Source: Prostheceraeus crozeri (lineage: Eukaryota; Platyhelminthes; Polycladida; Euryleptidae). From it: a stretch of 64,000 nucleotides of DNA. A program made the position numbers and the translations under genes. Below, in pieces: positions 48,814 through 59,963 of the stretch. Every line of letters begins with the position of its first letter. Position 1 is the first letter of the stretch. Under the pieces are notes generated by a model. The model made no database searches, was not told the origin of the DNA, and worked only from the letters and a program-made list of their open reading frames with translations. Location of the stretch: assembly GCA_907163375.1 (NCBI GenBank), contig CAJQUW010007475.1, positions 124,001 through 188,000 of the forward strand. The letters run 5' to 3'.

Positions 48814-49777
48814 TCACATCTTATTTGCAGTGATGGCATTCATGTTTTGGGAGGCGAGTTGCAGTAAGGTCAAATTCCGCTGTTGTCCAGTGTAGTTGTG
48901 TAACTGCTCACGAATCTCAGCTACTTCTCTCTTGAAAGCCGCTTTCCACATGGAAAACGCGTTCTCTGCAATATTGAGAAATGGAGAGTAGGGCGGTTAG
49001 TACCTAATAGAGTGTCCCTCTCGCAAACTGACTTCACGGGCTCTATTGTGGCACGGAGCATTATCCATGACGAATACACGAGGTCCAGCCCCAGCCGCAA
49101 CGGACGCTTCTTCCAGCCAGGAGTTAAATCTCTCACAGGAGGTTCCGCTTCGTAGAATTCATGATGGACGACACCTTCATTAGAGACCGCCAAGATGAGA
49201 GTAAAATTCCGCCCGCGCGGTCCATGAACAATCCTGACAGCTCGCTCTCCCCGTCTGGCACGACCTCGTGTGCGACTGATCCATAAATTAAATCCGGATT
49301 CGTCCACAAAAATAAATGTTGGCGGATGGTTTGCGTTGATCGTGTGCAGATACCAGTTCGCATACTCGGCCCTTTCCACTTTGATGTCATGGCTATTGCG
49401 GTTGACTTGAACAGTCTCCATTTTCTTTAAGAAGATAAGACGATTTCTCAGACATGTGCTGATAGTTTGAATTGAGACAGATGGCTTGTCCGGCATCCGC
49501 GCTTGTAGATCAGCTTTGATTTGGGCTAACGTGAATTCCGGTTGGGATTCAACAATCTCTACCACAGTATTTGCCATATCTTCGTCCATCTTTTGGTGTC
49601 GTCTTCCTCCTCTGGGACGCTCAATGACTCCTTCAAGTATATAACGATGTACTATTGAATACGCAGTATCCGTTTTACACCGAGAACTCGAGCGGCTTCA
49701 ATACTATAATCATCTCCGGCTTCGTGAGCCATAATGATTCTGCGTTTAACATCAGAAGGTATTCGCTGGCGCTCCAT
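48814..49777 (-). pseudogene. Tc1/mariner transposase, tandem unit 1
   Basis: Begins MERQRIPSDVKRRIIM at 49,777, with a paired-like helix-turn-helix (EAARVLGVKRDTAYSIVHRY), an RPRGGRRHQK linker and a second helical region. The catalytic core follows: FIFVDESGFNLW (first Asp), VFVMDNAPCH (second Asp) and PPYSPFLNIAENAF (third acid, Glu), closing at a stop at 48,814. All five units share a frame change after HHEFYEAEPP and a stop just before PPYSPF. This unit also has a private 1 bp loss near 49,672 in the N-terminal domain. Not functional. Confidence 0.85.
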
Positions 49778-50108
49778 ATTGATAAGTTAATTTAGCAGAT
49801 GTGAAGACATCTATATAGGGCTTTGGATCAAACCGAATAGATATCATTTATTCTTCACGTGAAATACCGCTCACTAATCTGATAGAGACACAATTGAACT
49901 ATTTTGCTGCAGTTTATTTATTGTTGTCGCTCTCAATTGTGAAATGACGTAATATTTTATCTTTTAACGTTTTAGAAATTAAAGTGCCGCTCTTGATTCG
50001 GTAGTTGCCGTTGTCGTGTAGGAAAACCTGTATTCATTGATGGTTTTGTAAGACATCCTCGCGATTAATTAGTCTAGGCATCAATCTGCCCATACGTCTG
50101 GAAGACCT

Positions 50109-51074
50109 TCACATCTTATTTGCAGTGATGGCATTCATGTTTTGGGAGGCGAGTTGCAGTAAGGTCAAATTCCGCTGTTGTCCAGTGTAGTTGTGTAACT
50201 GCTCACGAATCTCAGCTACTTCTCTCTTGAAAGCCGCTTTCCACATGGAAAACGCGTTCTCTGCAATATTGAGAAATGGAGAGTAGGGCGGTTAGTACCT
50301 AATAGAGTGTCCCTCTCGCAAACTGACTTCACGGGCTCTATTGTGGCACGGAGCATTATCCATGACGAATACACGAGGTCCAGCCCCAGCCGCAACGGAC
50401 GCTTCTTCCAGCCAGGAGTTAAATCTCTCACAGGAGGTTCCGCTTCGTAGAATTCATGATGGACGACACCTTCATTAGAGACCGCCAAGATGAGAGTAAA
50501 ATTCCGCCCGCGCGGTCCATGAACAATCCTGACAGCTCGCTCTCCCCGTCTGGCACGACCTCGTGTGCGACTGATCCATAAATTAAATCCGGATTCGTCC
50601 ACAAAAATAAATGTTGGCGGATGGTTTGCGTTGATCGTGTGCAGATACCAGTTCGCATACTCGGCCCTTTCCACTTTGATGTCATGGCTATTGCGGTTGA
50701 CTTGAACAGTCTCCATTTTCTTTAAGAAGATAAGACGATTTCTCAGACATGTGCTGATAGTTTGAATTGAGACAGATGGCTTGTCCGGCATCCGCGCTTG
50801 TAGATCAGCTTTGATTTGGGCTAACGTGAATTCTGGTTGGGATTCAAACAATCTCTACCACAGTATTTGCCATATCTTCGTCCATCTTTTGGTGTCGTCT
50901 TCCTCCTCTGGGACGCTCAATGACTCCTTCAAGTATATAACGATGTACTATTGAATACGCAGTATCCCGTTTTACACCGAGAACTCGAGCGGCTTCAATA
51001 CTATAATCATCTCCGGCTTCGTGAGCCATAATGATTCTGCGTTTAACATCAGAAGGTATTCGCTGGCGCTCCAT
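50109..51074 (-). pseudogene. Tc1/mariner transposase, tandem unit 2
   Basis: Same gene as unit 1 with the same two shared lesions, plus its own 1 bp gain near 50,847 (in the QPEF region) that splits the N-terminal domain from the core. Carries the variant GAATTCTGG also found in unit 5. Confidence 0.85.
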
Positions 51075-51405
51075 ATTGATAAGTTAATTTAGCAGATGTG
51101 AAGACATCTATATAGGGCTTTGGATCAAACCGAATAGATATCATTTATTCTTCACGTGAAATACCGCTCACTAATCTGATAGAGACACAATTGAACTATT
51201 TTGCTGCAGTTTATTTATTGTTGTCGCTCTCAATTGTGAAATGACGTAATATTTTATCTTTTAACGTTTTAGAAATTAAAGTGCCGCTCTTGATTCGGTA
51301 GTTGCCGTTGTCGTGTAGGAAAACCTGTATTCATTGATGGTTTTGTAAGACATCCTCGCGATTAATTAGTATAGGCATCAATCTGCCCATACGTCTGGAA
51401 GACCT

Positions 51406-52370
51406 TCACATCTTATTTGCAGTGATGGCATTCATGTTTTGGGAGGCGAGTTGCAGTAAGGTCAAATTCCGCTGTTGTCCAGTGTAGTTGTGTAACTGCT
51501 CACGAATCTCAGCTACTTCTCTCTTGAAAGCCGCTTTCCACATGGAAAACGCGTTCTCTGCAATATTGAGAAATGGAGAGTAGGGCGGTTAGTACCTAAT
51601 AGAGTGTCCCTCTCGCAAACTGACTTCACGGGCTCTATTGTGGCACGGAGCATTATCCATGACGAATACACGAGGTCCAGCATCAGCCGCAACGGACGCT
51701 TCTTCCAGCCAGGAGTTAAATCTCTCACAGGAGGTTCCGCTTCGTTGAATTCATGATGGACGACACCTTCATTAGAGACCGCCAAGATGAGAGTAAAATT
51801 CCGCCCGCGCTGTCCATGAACAATCCTGACAGCTCGCTTTCCCCGTCTGGCACGACCTCGTGTGCGACTGATCCATAAATTAAATCCGGATTCGTCCACA
51901 AAAATAAATGTTGGCGGATGGTTTGCGTTGATCGTGTGCAGATACCAGTTCGCATACTCGGCCCCTTCCACTTTGATGTCATGGATATTGCGGTTGACTT
52001 GAACAGTCTCCATTTTCTTTAAGAAGATAAGACGATTTCTCAGACATGTGCTGATAGTTTGAATTGAGACAGATGGCTTGTCCGGCATCCGCGCTTGTAG
52101 ATCAGCTTTGATTTGGGCTAACGTGAATTCCGGTTGGGATTCAACAATCTCTACCACATTATTTGCCATATCTTCGTCCATCTTTTGGTGTCGTCTTCCT
52201 CCTCTGGGACGCTCAATGACTCCTTCAAGTATATAACGATGTACTATTGAATACGCAGTATCCCGTTTTACACCGAGAACTCGAGCGGCTTCAATACTAT
52301 AATCATCTCCGGCTTCGTGAGCCATAATGATTCTGCGTTTAACATCAGAAGGTCTTCGCTGGCGCTCCAT
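51406..52370 (-). pseudogene. Tc1/mariner transposase, tandem unit 3
   Basis: The best-preserved N-terminal two thirds: one frame from MERQRRPSD (52,370) through FIFVDESGFNLW to the shared frame change. The open frame extends upstream to an ATG at 52,403, but comparison with the other units favours 52,370. Shares the common frame change and stop with all units. Confidence 0.85.
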
Positions 52371-52705
52371 ATTGATAAGGTAATTTAGCAGATGTGATGA
52401 CATCTATATAGGGCTTTGGATCAAACCGAATAGATATCATTTATTCTTTTCTCACGTGAAATACCGCTCACTAATCTGATAGAGACACAATTGAACTATT
52501 TTGCTGCAGTTTATTTATTGTTGTCGCTCTCAATTGTGAAATGACGTAATATTTTATCTTTTAACGTTTTAGAAATTAAAGTGCCGCTCTTGATTCGGTA
52601 GTTGCCGTTGTCGTGTAGGAAAACCTGTATTCATTGATGGTTTTGTAAGACATCCTCGCGATTAATTAGTATAGGCATCAATCTGCCCATACGTCTGGAA
52701 GACCT

Positions 52706-53671
52706 TCACATCTTATTTGCAGTGATGGCATTCATGTTTTGGGAGGCGAGTTGCAAGTAAGGTCAAATTCCGCTGTTGTCCAGTGTAGTTGTGTAATGCT
52801 CACGAATCTCAGCTACTTCTCTCTTAAAAGCCGCTTTCCACATGGAAAACGCGTTCTCTGCAATATTGAGAAATGGAGAGTAGGGCGGTTAGTACCTAAT
52901 AGAGTGTCCCTCTCGCAAACTGACTTCACGGGCTCTATTGTGGCACGGAGCATTATCCATGACGAATACACGAGGTCCAGCCCCAGCCGCAACGGACGCT
53001 TCTTCCAGCCAGGAGTTAAATCTCTCACAGGAGGTTCCGCTTCGTTGAATTCATGATGGACGACACCTTCATTAGAGACCGCCAAGATGAGAGTAAAATT
53101 CCGCCCGCGCTGTCCATGAACAAACCTGACAGCTCGCTCTCCCCGTCTGGCACGACTTCGTGTGCGACTGATCCATAAATTAAATCCGGATTCGTCCACA
53201 AAAATAAATGTTGGCGGATGGTTTGCGTTGATCGTGTGCAGATACCAGTTCGCATACTCGGCCCTTTCCACTTTGATGTCATGGATATTGCGGTTGACTT
53301 GAACAGTCTCCATTTTCTTTAAGAAGATAAGACGATTTCTCAGACATGTGCTGATAGTTTGAATTGAGACAGATGGCTTGTCCGGCATCCGCGCTTGTAG
53401 ATCAGCTTTGATTTGGGCTAACGTGAATTCCGGTTGGGATTCAACAATCTCTACCACATTATTTGCCATATCTTCGTCCATCTTTTGGTGTCGTCTTCCT
53501 CCTCTGGGACGCTCAATGACTCCTTCAAGTATATAACGATGTACTATTGAATACGCATTATCCCGTTTTACACCGAGAACTCGCGCGGCTTCAATACTAT
53601 AATCATCTCCGGCTTCGTGAGCCATAATGATTCTGCGTTTAACATCAGAAGGGTATTCGCTGGCGCTCCAT
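52706..53671 (-). pseudogene. Tc1/mariner transposase, tandem unit 4
   Basis: Same gene and shared lesions. A private 1 bp gain near 53,651 separates the start codon from the rest of the protein. It has lost one base near 52,798 (downstream strand side, in the C-terminal region) and gained one near 52,756. Confidence 0.85.
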
Positions 53672-54013
53672 ATTGATAAGTTAATTTAGCAGATGTGAAG
53701 ACATCTATATAGGGCTTTAGATCAAACCGAATAGATATCATTTATTCTTTCACGTGAAATACCGCTCACTAATCTGATAGAGACACAATTGAACTATTTT
53801 GCTGCAGTTTATTTATTGTTGTCGCTCTCAATTGTGAAATGACGTAATATTTTATCTTTTAACGTTTTAGAAATTAAAGTGCCGCTCTTGATTCGGTAGT
53901 TGCCGTTGTCGTGTAGGAAAACCTGTATTCATTGATGGTTTTGTAAGACATCCTCGCGATTAATTAGTCTAGGCATCAATCTGCCCATACGTCTGGAAGA
54001 CCTTCACATCTTA

Positions 54014-54967
54014 TTTGCAGTGATGGCATTCATGTTTTGGGAGGCGAGTTGCAGTAAGGTCAAATTCCGCTGTTGTCCATTGTAGTTGTGTAACTGCTCA
54101 CGAATCTCAGCTACTTCTCTCTTAAAAGCCGCTTTCCACATGGAAAACGCGTTCTCTGCAATATTGAGAAATGGAGAGTAGGGCGGTTAGTACCTAATAG
54201 AGTGTCCCTCTCGCAAACTGACTTCACGGGCTCTATTGTGGCACGGAGCATTATCCATGACGAATACACGAGGTCCAGCATCAGCCGCAACGGACGCTTC
54301 TTCCAGCCAGGAGTTAAATCTCTCACAGGAGGTTCCGCTTCGTAGAATTCATGATGGACGACACCTTCATTAGAGACCGCCAAGATGAGAGTAAAATTCC
54401 GCCCGCGCGGTCCATGAACAATCCTGACAGCTCGCTCTCCCCGTCTGGCACGACCTCGTGTGCGACTGATCCATAAATTAAATCCGGATTCGTCCACAAA
54501 AATAAATGTTGGCGGATGGTTTGCGTTGATCGTGTGCAGATACCAGTTCGCATACTCGGCCTTTCCACTTTGATGTCATGGCTATTGCGGTTGACTTGAA
54601 CAGTCTCCATTTTCTTTAAGAAGATAAGACGATTTCTCAGACATGTGCTGATAGTTTGAATTGAGACAGATGGCTTGTCCGGCATCCGCGCTTGTAGATC
54701 AGCTTTGATTTGGGCTAACGTGAATTCTGGTTGGGATTCAACAATCTCTACCACATTATTTGCCATATCTTCGTCCATCTTTTGGTGTCGTCTTCCTCCT
54801 CTGGGACGCTCAATGACTCCTTCAAGTATATAACGATGTACTATTGAATACGCAGTATCCCGTTTTACACCGAGAACTCGAGCGGCTTCAATACTATAAT
54901 CATCTCCGGCTTCGTGAGCCATAATGATTCTGCGTTTAACATCAGAAGGTATTCGCTGGCGCTCCAT
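54014..54967 (-). pseudogene. Tc1/mariner transposase, tandem unit 5
   Basis: Same gene and shared lesions, plus a private 1 bp loss near 54,562 just before the catalytic core. Its variant set mixes those of units 2, 3 and 4 (see findings). The right border of this unit is the true outer end of the element. Confidence 0.85.
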
Positions 54968-55864
54968 ATTGATAAGTTAATTTAGCAGATGTGAAGACAT
55001 CTATATAGGGCTTTAGATCAAACCGAATAGATATCATTTATTCTTCACGTGAAATACCGCTCACTAATCTGATAGAGACACAATTGAACAATTTTGCTGC
55101 AGTTTATTTATTGTTGTCGCTCTCAATTGTGAAATGACGTAATATTTTATCTTTTAACGTTTTAGAAATTAAAGTGCCGCTCTTGATTCGGTAGTTGCCG
55201 TTGTCGTATAGGAAAACCTGTACATCGGTAGCATTGTGCCATCAAACTTTCAATTTCTAAATCAAAACGCTGATTTTTCTACAATCGATTGCAAAGCCAC
55301 TGCCTTTGGGAAATTTGATGACATGAAAGAAGCAAAGAAGAAGAAGAAGGCAGATGCGTGGGAGGAGATTCGTGAGATGTAAGATACAGACACAGTTAAG
55401 CATATTGCAGTCGTTTGATATGATTAAGAATTCTTTTTGAAATTTCAGAATGAATAGTCATGGTTACAAAAAAGATTGTGTGCATCTGCGAGATACTGTT
55501 TGTAGCAACATAAGGGGACGAACTCTGGTGAGTTTAACTCTTTTATTATTGATAGGCCTACAACCCAAGTCACGAATCTTTATAATAATGGAACTTTTAT
55601 TTTTAGGAGAAGAAGGATAAGAAAAAAAGAACGGGTGGCAAGTCAGCAGCAATGGATGAAATTGATGATTTGGTTATCAAAGTACTCGGGAAGGAATCGC
55701 CGGTAGTAGAAGGCTTGAAAGTGGATGAATCAATGTGTGTTCCTCACACGAGTGTGATTGATCAAATGACCCATGAGATCTCAAAGAGCGATTCTCACAT
55801 TTTCATTAAAATCGGTCGGATAATCAATCAAAGTTACAGAGACGCTGCAGAGAAACAACTTTGA

Positions 55865-56508
55865 AAGACAGTGATGAAATTTATCGCTAAAAAAGAGGAA
55901 GTTGCAGCTACAAGTCGAAAAGTTGGAATTGGAGGTGTTGAAATTAAAGAGAGTTAAATTAAAAGATTGCTGATTTTTATTAAAGAAATGTGGAATATGA
56001 CCTTTGGATATACACACATGATATGGAAATACAAAGTTTTCTCATAATGTCCTACATTCACAATTGAGATTTGGAAGAAAAACAATAACAACTTACATGT
56101 AAATCACAAAAAATGCTGAACAAGTTCATCCCCCCTGTTGTATGAATTGTCATTCATTTCATACTCTGGTAAAACATTGCCATCCGAAGTCTCATCTTCC
56201 GACTCAACCTCAAGGCCACTCATTATTCGCAATTGGAAATTTTTGGCAGAGATTGTGGAGAGCTACGCAACATTTAATCATGTTACATCAATATTCAGGC
56301 TACACTCTGACAGTGGATTTCAGTACTGTAGATCTGTAAAAGAAATACAAAATATTAAAAAAAGGAATCACGGTAGCTGCTTATGATGAAACAATATGTA
56401 AGTTGCACTTAGGCCTAGAAATGTCATTCAATAATTGACAAAACTGTAAAGGAATTAGATATGAATTAACACGATATCAGACAAAGCAGTGTTTGTGGGC
56501 CTACTCAC
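55865..56508. other. Harbinger interior between convergent genes
   Basis: 3' side of the MADF-like gene and the far end of the transposase gene, whose last exon(s) may lie here. I could not identify them. No other feature. Confidence 0.4.
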
Positions 56509-57563
56509 CTCTGCTTCAAAATTCCGAAGGTCCTTTCAATACTTGACCTTGCTTTTTATGTGGGTAGTGTACTTTCCTCAGGTTCATTGAAAGGGTTACG
56601 GATTGGTGTTATCAGCCAATCGTTACAAGGGAATACAGAATCCCGGAGAATGACACCTCCTGGGAAAGGTCGCCACTGTTGCATTTCAAGCAAATCGAAA
56701 AGAACGAACTTTCGTAGAACTCGAGGATCGTGCACACTTCCCGGCCATCGTGCAGAGCAAAAGAAAAACGTATTTTCGGTACTTCTATTCTCCCCCCCCC
56801 CACATTTCTGTTGTTGACAACCGGGAGTGTTGCATCGTCAGCGATTTTCTCTTGCAGCTTAGGGCAGTTTCATCACGGTCGCAAAAGTGTTGAATGTGTA
56901 TTATTCCTCTTATCTGAATTTGTGTGAGAAGTACCATGTTTTCCTCTCCAGCTACAAAGAGGGCATTGATCGACGGATCCCCATGGCGATCGATGTATTG
57001 AAACTCATCAGACGTAGGTCCTGAAATCGTAATGTTGACTGTTGATGTTGAAATATTGTACTAAAAAGACACGATAATATGTTATTTAACTGCATTTAAA
57101 CTTAAAAACAAATGCAGATGTAGCTTTCTTTTGATGTTTATGAAAGATCCATCGAAGAAGGCAGCAACACTTGACATCCTACTGATGTCACGCGCATGAA
57201 CTGCCGCCAATTCCCGCATATTGTTTGGCCATCTTTCTACCTCATCATACACTTCCATGTTGATTGACTCAAACACACTTCGTGGTTGCTTATGCCATGA
57301 GCATCTCCTATCAGACGGTAAAATCCACTGTCTGCCAAAAATCGTAAGCAACCCAGAATTTGTTGCCTGACAGATAAGATATGATTCAGTGTAGAATCAT
57401 GCTCTAAGAGGTTTGAAATTCGGCTCTCCAAATAAGAAAGCATCTTTGATTTTTTCCTAAATCTTTCCTTATACATTTTGGCATCAATTGCAAAGTTTAT
57501 TTTTATTCCTATATATCCAAGGATTACGCCGATGACAACTACTTTTGTCCATTTCATCATCAC
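56509..57563 (-). pseudogene. PIF/Harbinger transposase, decayed
   Basis: Minus-strand segments in order: LSVRQQILGCLRFLADSGFYRLIGDAHGIS (the helix-turn-helix-like DDE_4 leader, about 57,310-57,400), then ISRMSSVAAFFDGSFINI (first Asp, FxDG, near 57,140), then PGGVILRDSVFP (second Asp), DWLITPIRNPFNEPEE and SIERTFGILKQR (Glu), ending at a GT-AG donor at 56,508. These match the G-x-IDGT / GDSGYP-x4-LMTP / ERTFG-x2-K signature of the superfamily. At least one stop and two frame changes are present, and the segment between the first and second Asp is poorly legible. Convergent with the MADF-like gene. Cut-and-paste transposase of the enclosing element. Confidence 0.8.
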
Positions 57564-58369
57564 TGAGACTATTGCTATACATAGTGGCGGATTTAATTGA
57601 TCTAGGAACAGTGTCTATAGTCTCCTAAACTTCTCAAGCGAATTCGCTGATAATTTTATCAACAAAGCTAAATGGTGAAACCGAATTGTACAAGCTCCTA
57701 ATTCACTAAACGGATATGTAGTTCCCATGGATGTTGAAGACACACATGACATGATTGCATGAGGGGCTATCGAAGGTATTGTTATATGAAGTGACTGACC
57801 GCTTCATCAAAACAGATAAATTTGTCTGTAGACATTCTAAAAGCTGCAGCTGATAGGTTTTCTAGGAGGATCCTAGAATTATCAGTTTCCTTAACAGATA
57901 ATTTAAAAGCTAATCTGCTACGGTGAAACCGATTTCAATTAGGAGCTGCTAAATTAGGAACTCCTAGCAATGGTGAAACAGGCCCCTGACTTTCAGGCTC
58001 CAGAAACCCGCCTGCAGCACTACGGCTATTTGTAGAAGCACCCCCGCCACTAGAAGGCTAGCATTGGTACCTGACTGCCAGAGGCTATATTTTCCGCATC
58101 CCATTGGAATATTTTGTGAGTGAGAAGAGCTTATCCTTCTCACCACCGAGGCAATACCACTCCTTTTGAGGGCATAAAATTGATACTTAGCTGCGTCACT
58201 AAAACATAGGCTAACCGATGAGATAGTCATCGATGCATATTTTGGCGATAATCAATAGAATGATCTCAGGCAACATCTCAAATACATACAGTTTTGAATT
58301 CATGATCATTTATATGGAAATATGTTTTCTATGCCAAACTTGGGACTAGTTTTTTATTCACAAAATATT
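57564..58369. other. Harbinger right flank and interior of the outer element
   Basis: 57,564-57,983 is Harbinger subterminal DNA with GGTGAAACCGA repeated near 57,677 and 57,923. 57,984-58,369 belongs to the outer element. A minus frame at 58,230-57,964 with DAAKYQFYALKRSG could be an N-terminal piece of the Cys-rich gene relic, but this is weak. Confidence 0.4.
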
Positions 58370-58709
58370 TGAATTAATTTCTTATAAAATCGATCAATCA
58401 TTTACATCGATGCTGGTCAATAAATCACTGATGCCTCTCTTACAGCTGCATGTATGATGATATAGACAAAAAATTCGCTTCCTATGCACAATTTTGAGCT
58501 AGGATGACTGTTCACAATTATTTTATAATGATTTTCTATGGAATCAATCAGTTCAATGAAATGGGATCGATGCTGATCGATATTTCCTATATTTACTGAT
58601 TTTTCATCGTGGACAACTTCTTTTTCTGAAACAGTGCATCGAACTATATATGCCCATTTTCATGCTTGTATCACAAACTGAACGATTATGTGCGCTAGCT
58701 GCTCCACTA

Positions 58710-58972
58710 GAAGCATCAATTTATGCTGAAATGTGAAACCTTCTAAAATTAGCCTTCATTGCTTCTATTATCCCGAGTTATTTTAAAGTCTATTTTGAGT
58801 TTTTAAACCCAGTGAGAGGCTCTAGAAGAGCCCGAGGGCGCGCCTCCCACCATTGATTAGGGCAAATGTATACTCAACGCACATATTCTGCAACAGCTGA
58901 AACCCAACTTAATTGGAGAAGATTCAACGAGGTATAGCATTCGGAATACCATGATCTTGCTAGTTGTGTCTA
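58710..58972. other. No recognisable feature
   Basis: Short interval between the outer element and the next MITE. Confidence 0.4.
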
Positions 58973-59963
58973 CACTGTAAATCGCTGGATGCGAAAATTA
59001 CATACAAACATATACCAATCTCACATACAATTTGAAACTAACATCTGATACGAGATTCTCGTATACTTACAGAGATCTGGTATGTTTTTCATACGAAATC
59101 TAACTTACTTTCGTATGTGATTGGTATGTAGCGATGCGAACTATTCTATCTCTGATTGGCTGTTTTACACTGAAATACTAGTTGTTGGTATGTTTTATAT
59201 ACGACGAGACCCGATGCAAATTCATCCTCATTCGTATGCCTCTGGTATGTAGAGCTTTTAGTCACATAGCAAAAAATATGTGTGTATTACATATTACTGT
59301 CAAATAACTTTTTTCAGTAATACCAGTCGTCAATATTTCTCTTTGATAGTGTGATATTTAACTATATTAGATTTATTGTGAATTTTATGCTCCTCGAGTA
59401 TGTCGTCGTAGCTACTTGTCTAGTAACATTAACAGGACGCTTAGTTACCTCTACTTTAAAAACCAAGTTGATTAATATCAATTCATTCAAACAATATTTT
59501 TCGTCCAATCATGTTGACTTATATATCTCAAACATAGCAATTTTTGCGGTCATGAATAATAATGCGTTCTTATTTCGGATTGATAATATGCTTAATTTCA
59601 AAATTAGATAATGCATAATTGTTGATGGTTGAATACTTATTGATTATTTATGAAATTCCTTAGACTTACATGTAATAAAATCGAATTCAGTATCTGAAGT
59701 ATGACTCTTGAATGTCATTATCTCACTACTTACAAAACAGTAGTAACATTAGTGTAATCTTTATTGACAAAATACCTTTAATCAACATACTTTAGACATC
59801 ATTGATGCTTTCATTTAACATTGTGCTGGTATGGCTTTAGCATGTAAAGCATACCACACTTGAAATAGCATGCGAAAAGCATACAAATATATACAGAAGT
59901 ATACCAAAAAAATATTTTGGTATGCATCCATCGTATGTGATTGGTATTGAGCGATTTACAGTG
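58973..59963. mobile_element. TA-flanked MITE, 991 bp
   Basis: Ends CACTGTAAATCGCT on both sides in inverted orientation, with TA at 58,971-58,972 and 59,964-59,965. The interior near both ends is dense in GGTATG/CATACC and CATACGA/TCGTATG words (at least ten in the left 260 bp and more in the right 150 bp), which pair with each other across the element. The 86-codon open frame at 59,351-59,611 has no resemblance to a transposase. Tc1/mariner-type by target only. Confidence 0.8.

Larger units (their letters stand above)
48362..55220 (-). mobile_element. Tc1/mariner-type element internally amplified to five tandem units
   Basis: Outer ends read CAGGTTTTCC inward on both sides, with TA at 48,360-48,361 and 55,221-55,222. 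The similarity then continues weakly (CGACAA after 4-5 bp). A unique left part (48,362-48,736) is followed by five head-to-tail units of about 1,295-1,308 bp, starting at 48,737, 50,032, 51,329, 52,629 and 53,937. Each unit ends with the right terminus GGAAAACCTG followed by TA and TTCATTG. Each contains one minus-strand transposase gene. Units are about 98-99% identical. The original single element would be about 1.65 kb. Confidence 0.9.
48333..55864 (+). pseudogene. Harbinger accessory MADF/Myb-like protein gene, split by the mariner block
   Basis: Exon 1 starts at ATG 48,333 (MIALFGRDE). It is interrupted after codon nine by the TA-flanked mariner block and resumes at 55,221 with YIGSIVPSNFQF, in the same frame across the TA site. 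It runs to a donor at 55,379 (GAGAT|GTAAGA). Exon 2 is 55,449-55,527, exon 3 is 55,607-55,864, and both introns are GT-AG with matching phases. The protein has a KKKKKADAWEEIRE box, then VHLRDTVCSNIRGRTL-KKDKKK-RTGGKSA (the third-helix region of MADF/Myb-like domains in Harbinger accessory proteins), and an acidic C terminus with IDDLVIKVLG. Family role: DNA binding and nuclear import of the transposase. Apart from the insertion, no lesion is evident. Confidence 0.65.
47579..57983. mobile_element. PIF/Harbinger element, split by two nested insertions
   Basis: Left end GCCTGTTTCACCATTGCTAG (47,579) matches the right end read inward from 57,983, continuing to GGAG with no mismatch over 23 bp. 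GCCTGTTTCA-type ends are common in Harbinger. The element holds two convergent genes, as the superfamily requires: a MADF/Myb-like gene on plus and a transposase on minus. Removing the hAT MITE (522 bp plus 8 bp duplication) and the mariner block (about 6.86 kb) leaves about 3.0 kb, a normal Harbinger size. The 3 bp target duplication could not be confirmed. Confidence 0.75.
44965..58709 (-). mobile_element. Old element with about 345 bp inverted arms, now a nest of other elements
   Basis: Left arm 44,965-45,310 and right arm 58,370-58,709 are inverted copies, about 80% identical by eye. They open with TAGTGGAGCAGCTA and share TCGTTCAGTTTGTGATACAAGC, TGTTTCAGAAAAAGAAGTTG, and GTGAACAGTCATCCTAGC. 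Both arms carry repeated GATCAGTATCGATCTGATTG-type boxes (near 45,105, 45,250 and 45,330; near 58,400 and 58,560), the same box type as the RAG1-like transposon's ends. Subtracting the nested Harbinger leaves about 3.3 kb of original element, including the minus-strand Cys-rich gene relic. No target duplication is visible, and superfamily is unknown. Confidence 0.6.

Noticed and set aside
49133-49390. 85-codon frame repeated in each mariner unit (also at 50,428, 51,725 and 53,025)
   Set aside because: Lies within the transposase core in another frame on the same strand. It is repeated only because the unit is repeated.
48737-55222. CRISPR or satellite interpretation of the regular 1.3 kb array
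   Set aside because: Units are full transposase-bearing mariner segments bounded by element termini, so it is an amplified transposon and not a CRISPR or simple satellite.
59351-59611. 86-codon frame inside the 59 kb MITE
   Set aside because: No transposase motif and AT-rich hydrophobic composition; likely chance.
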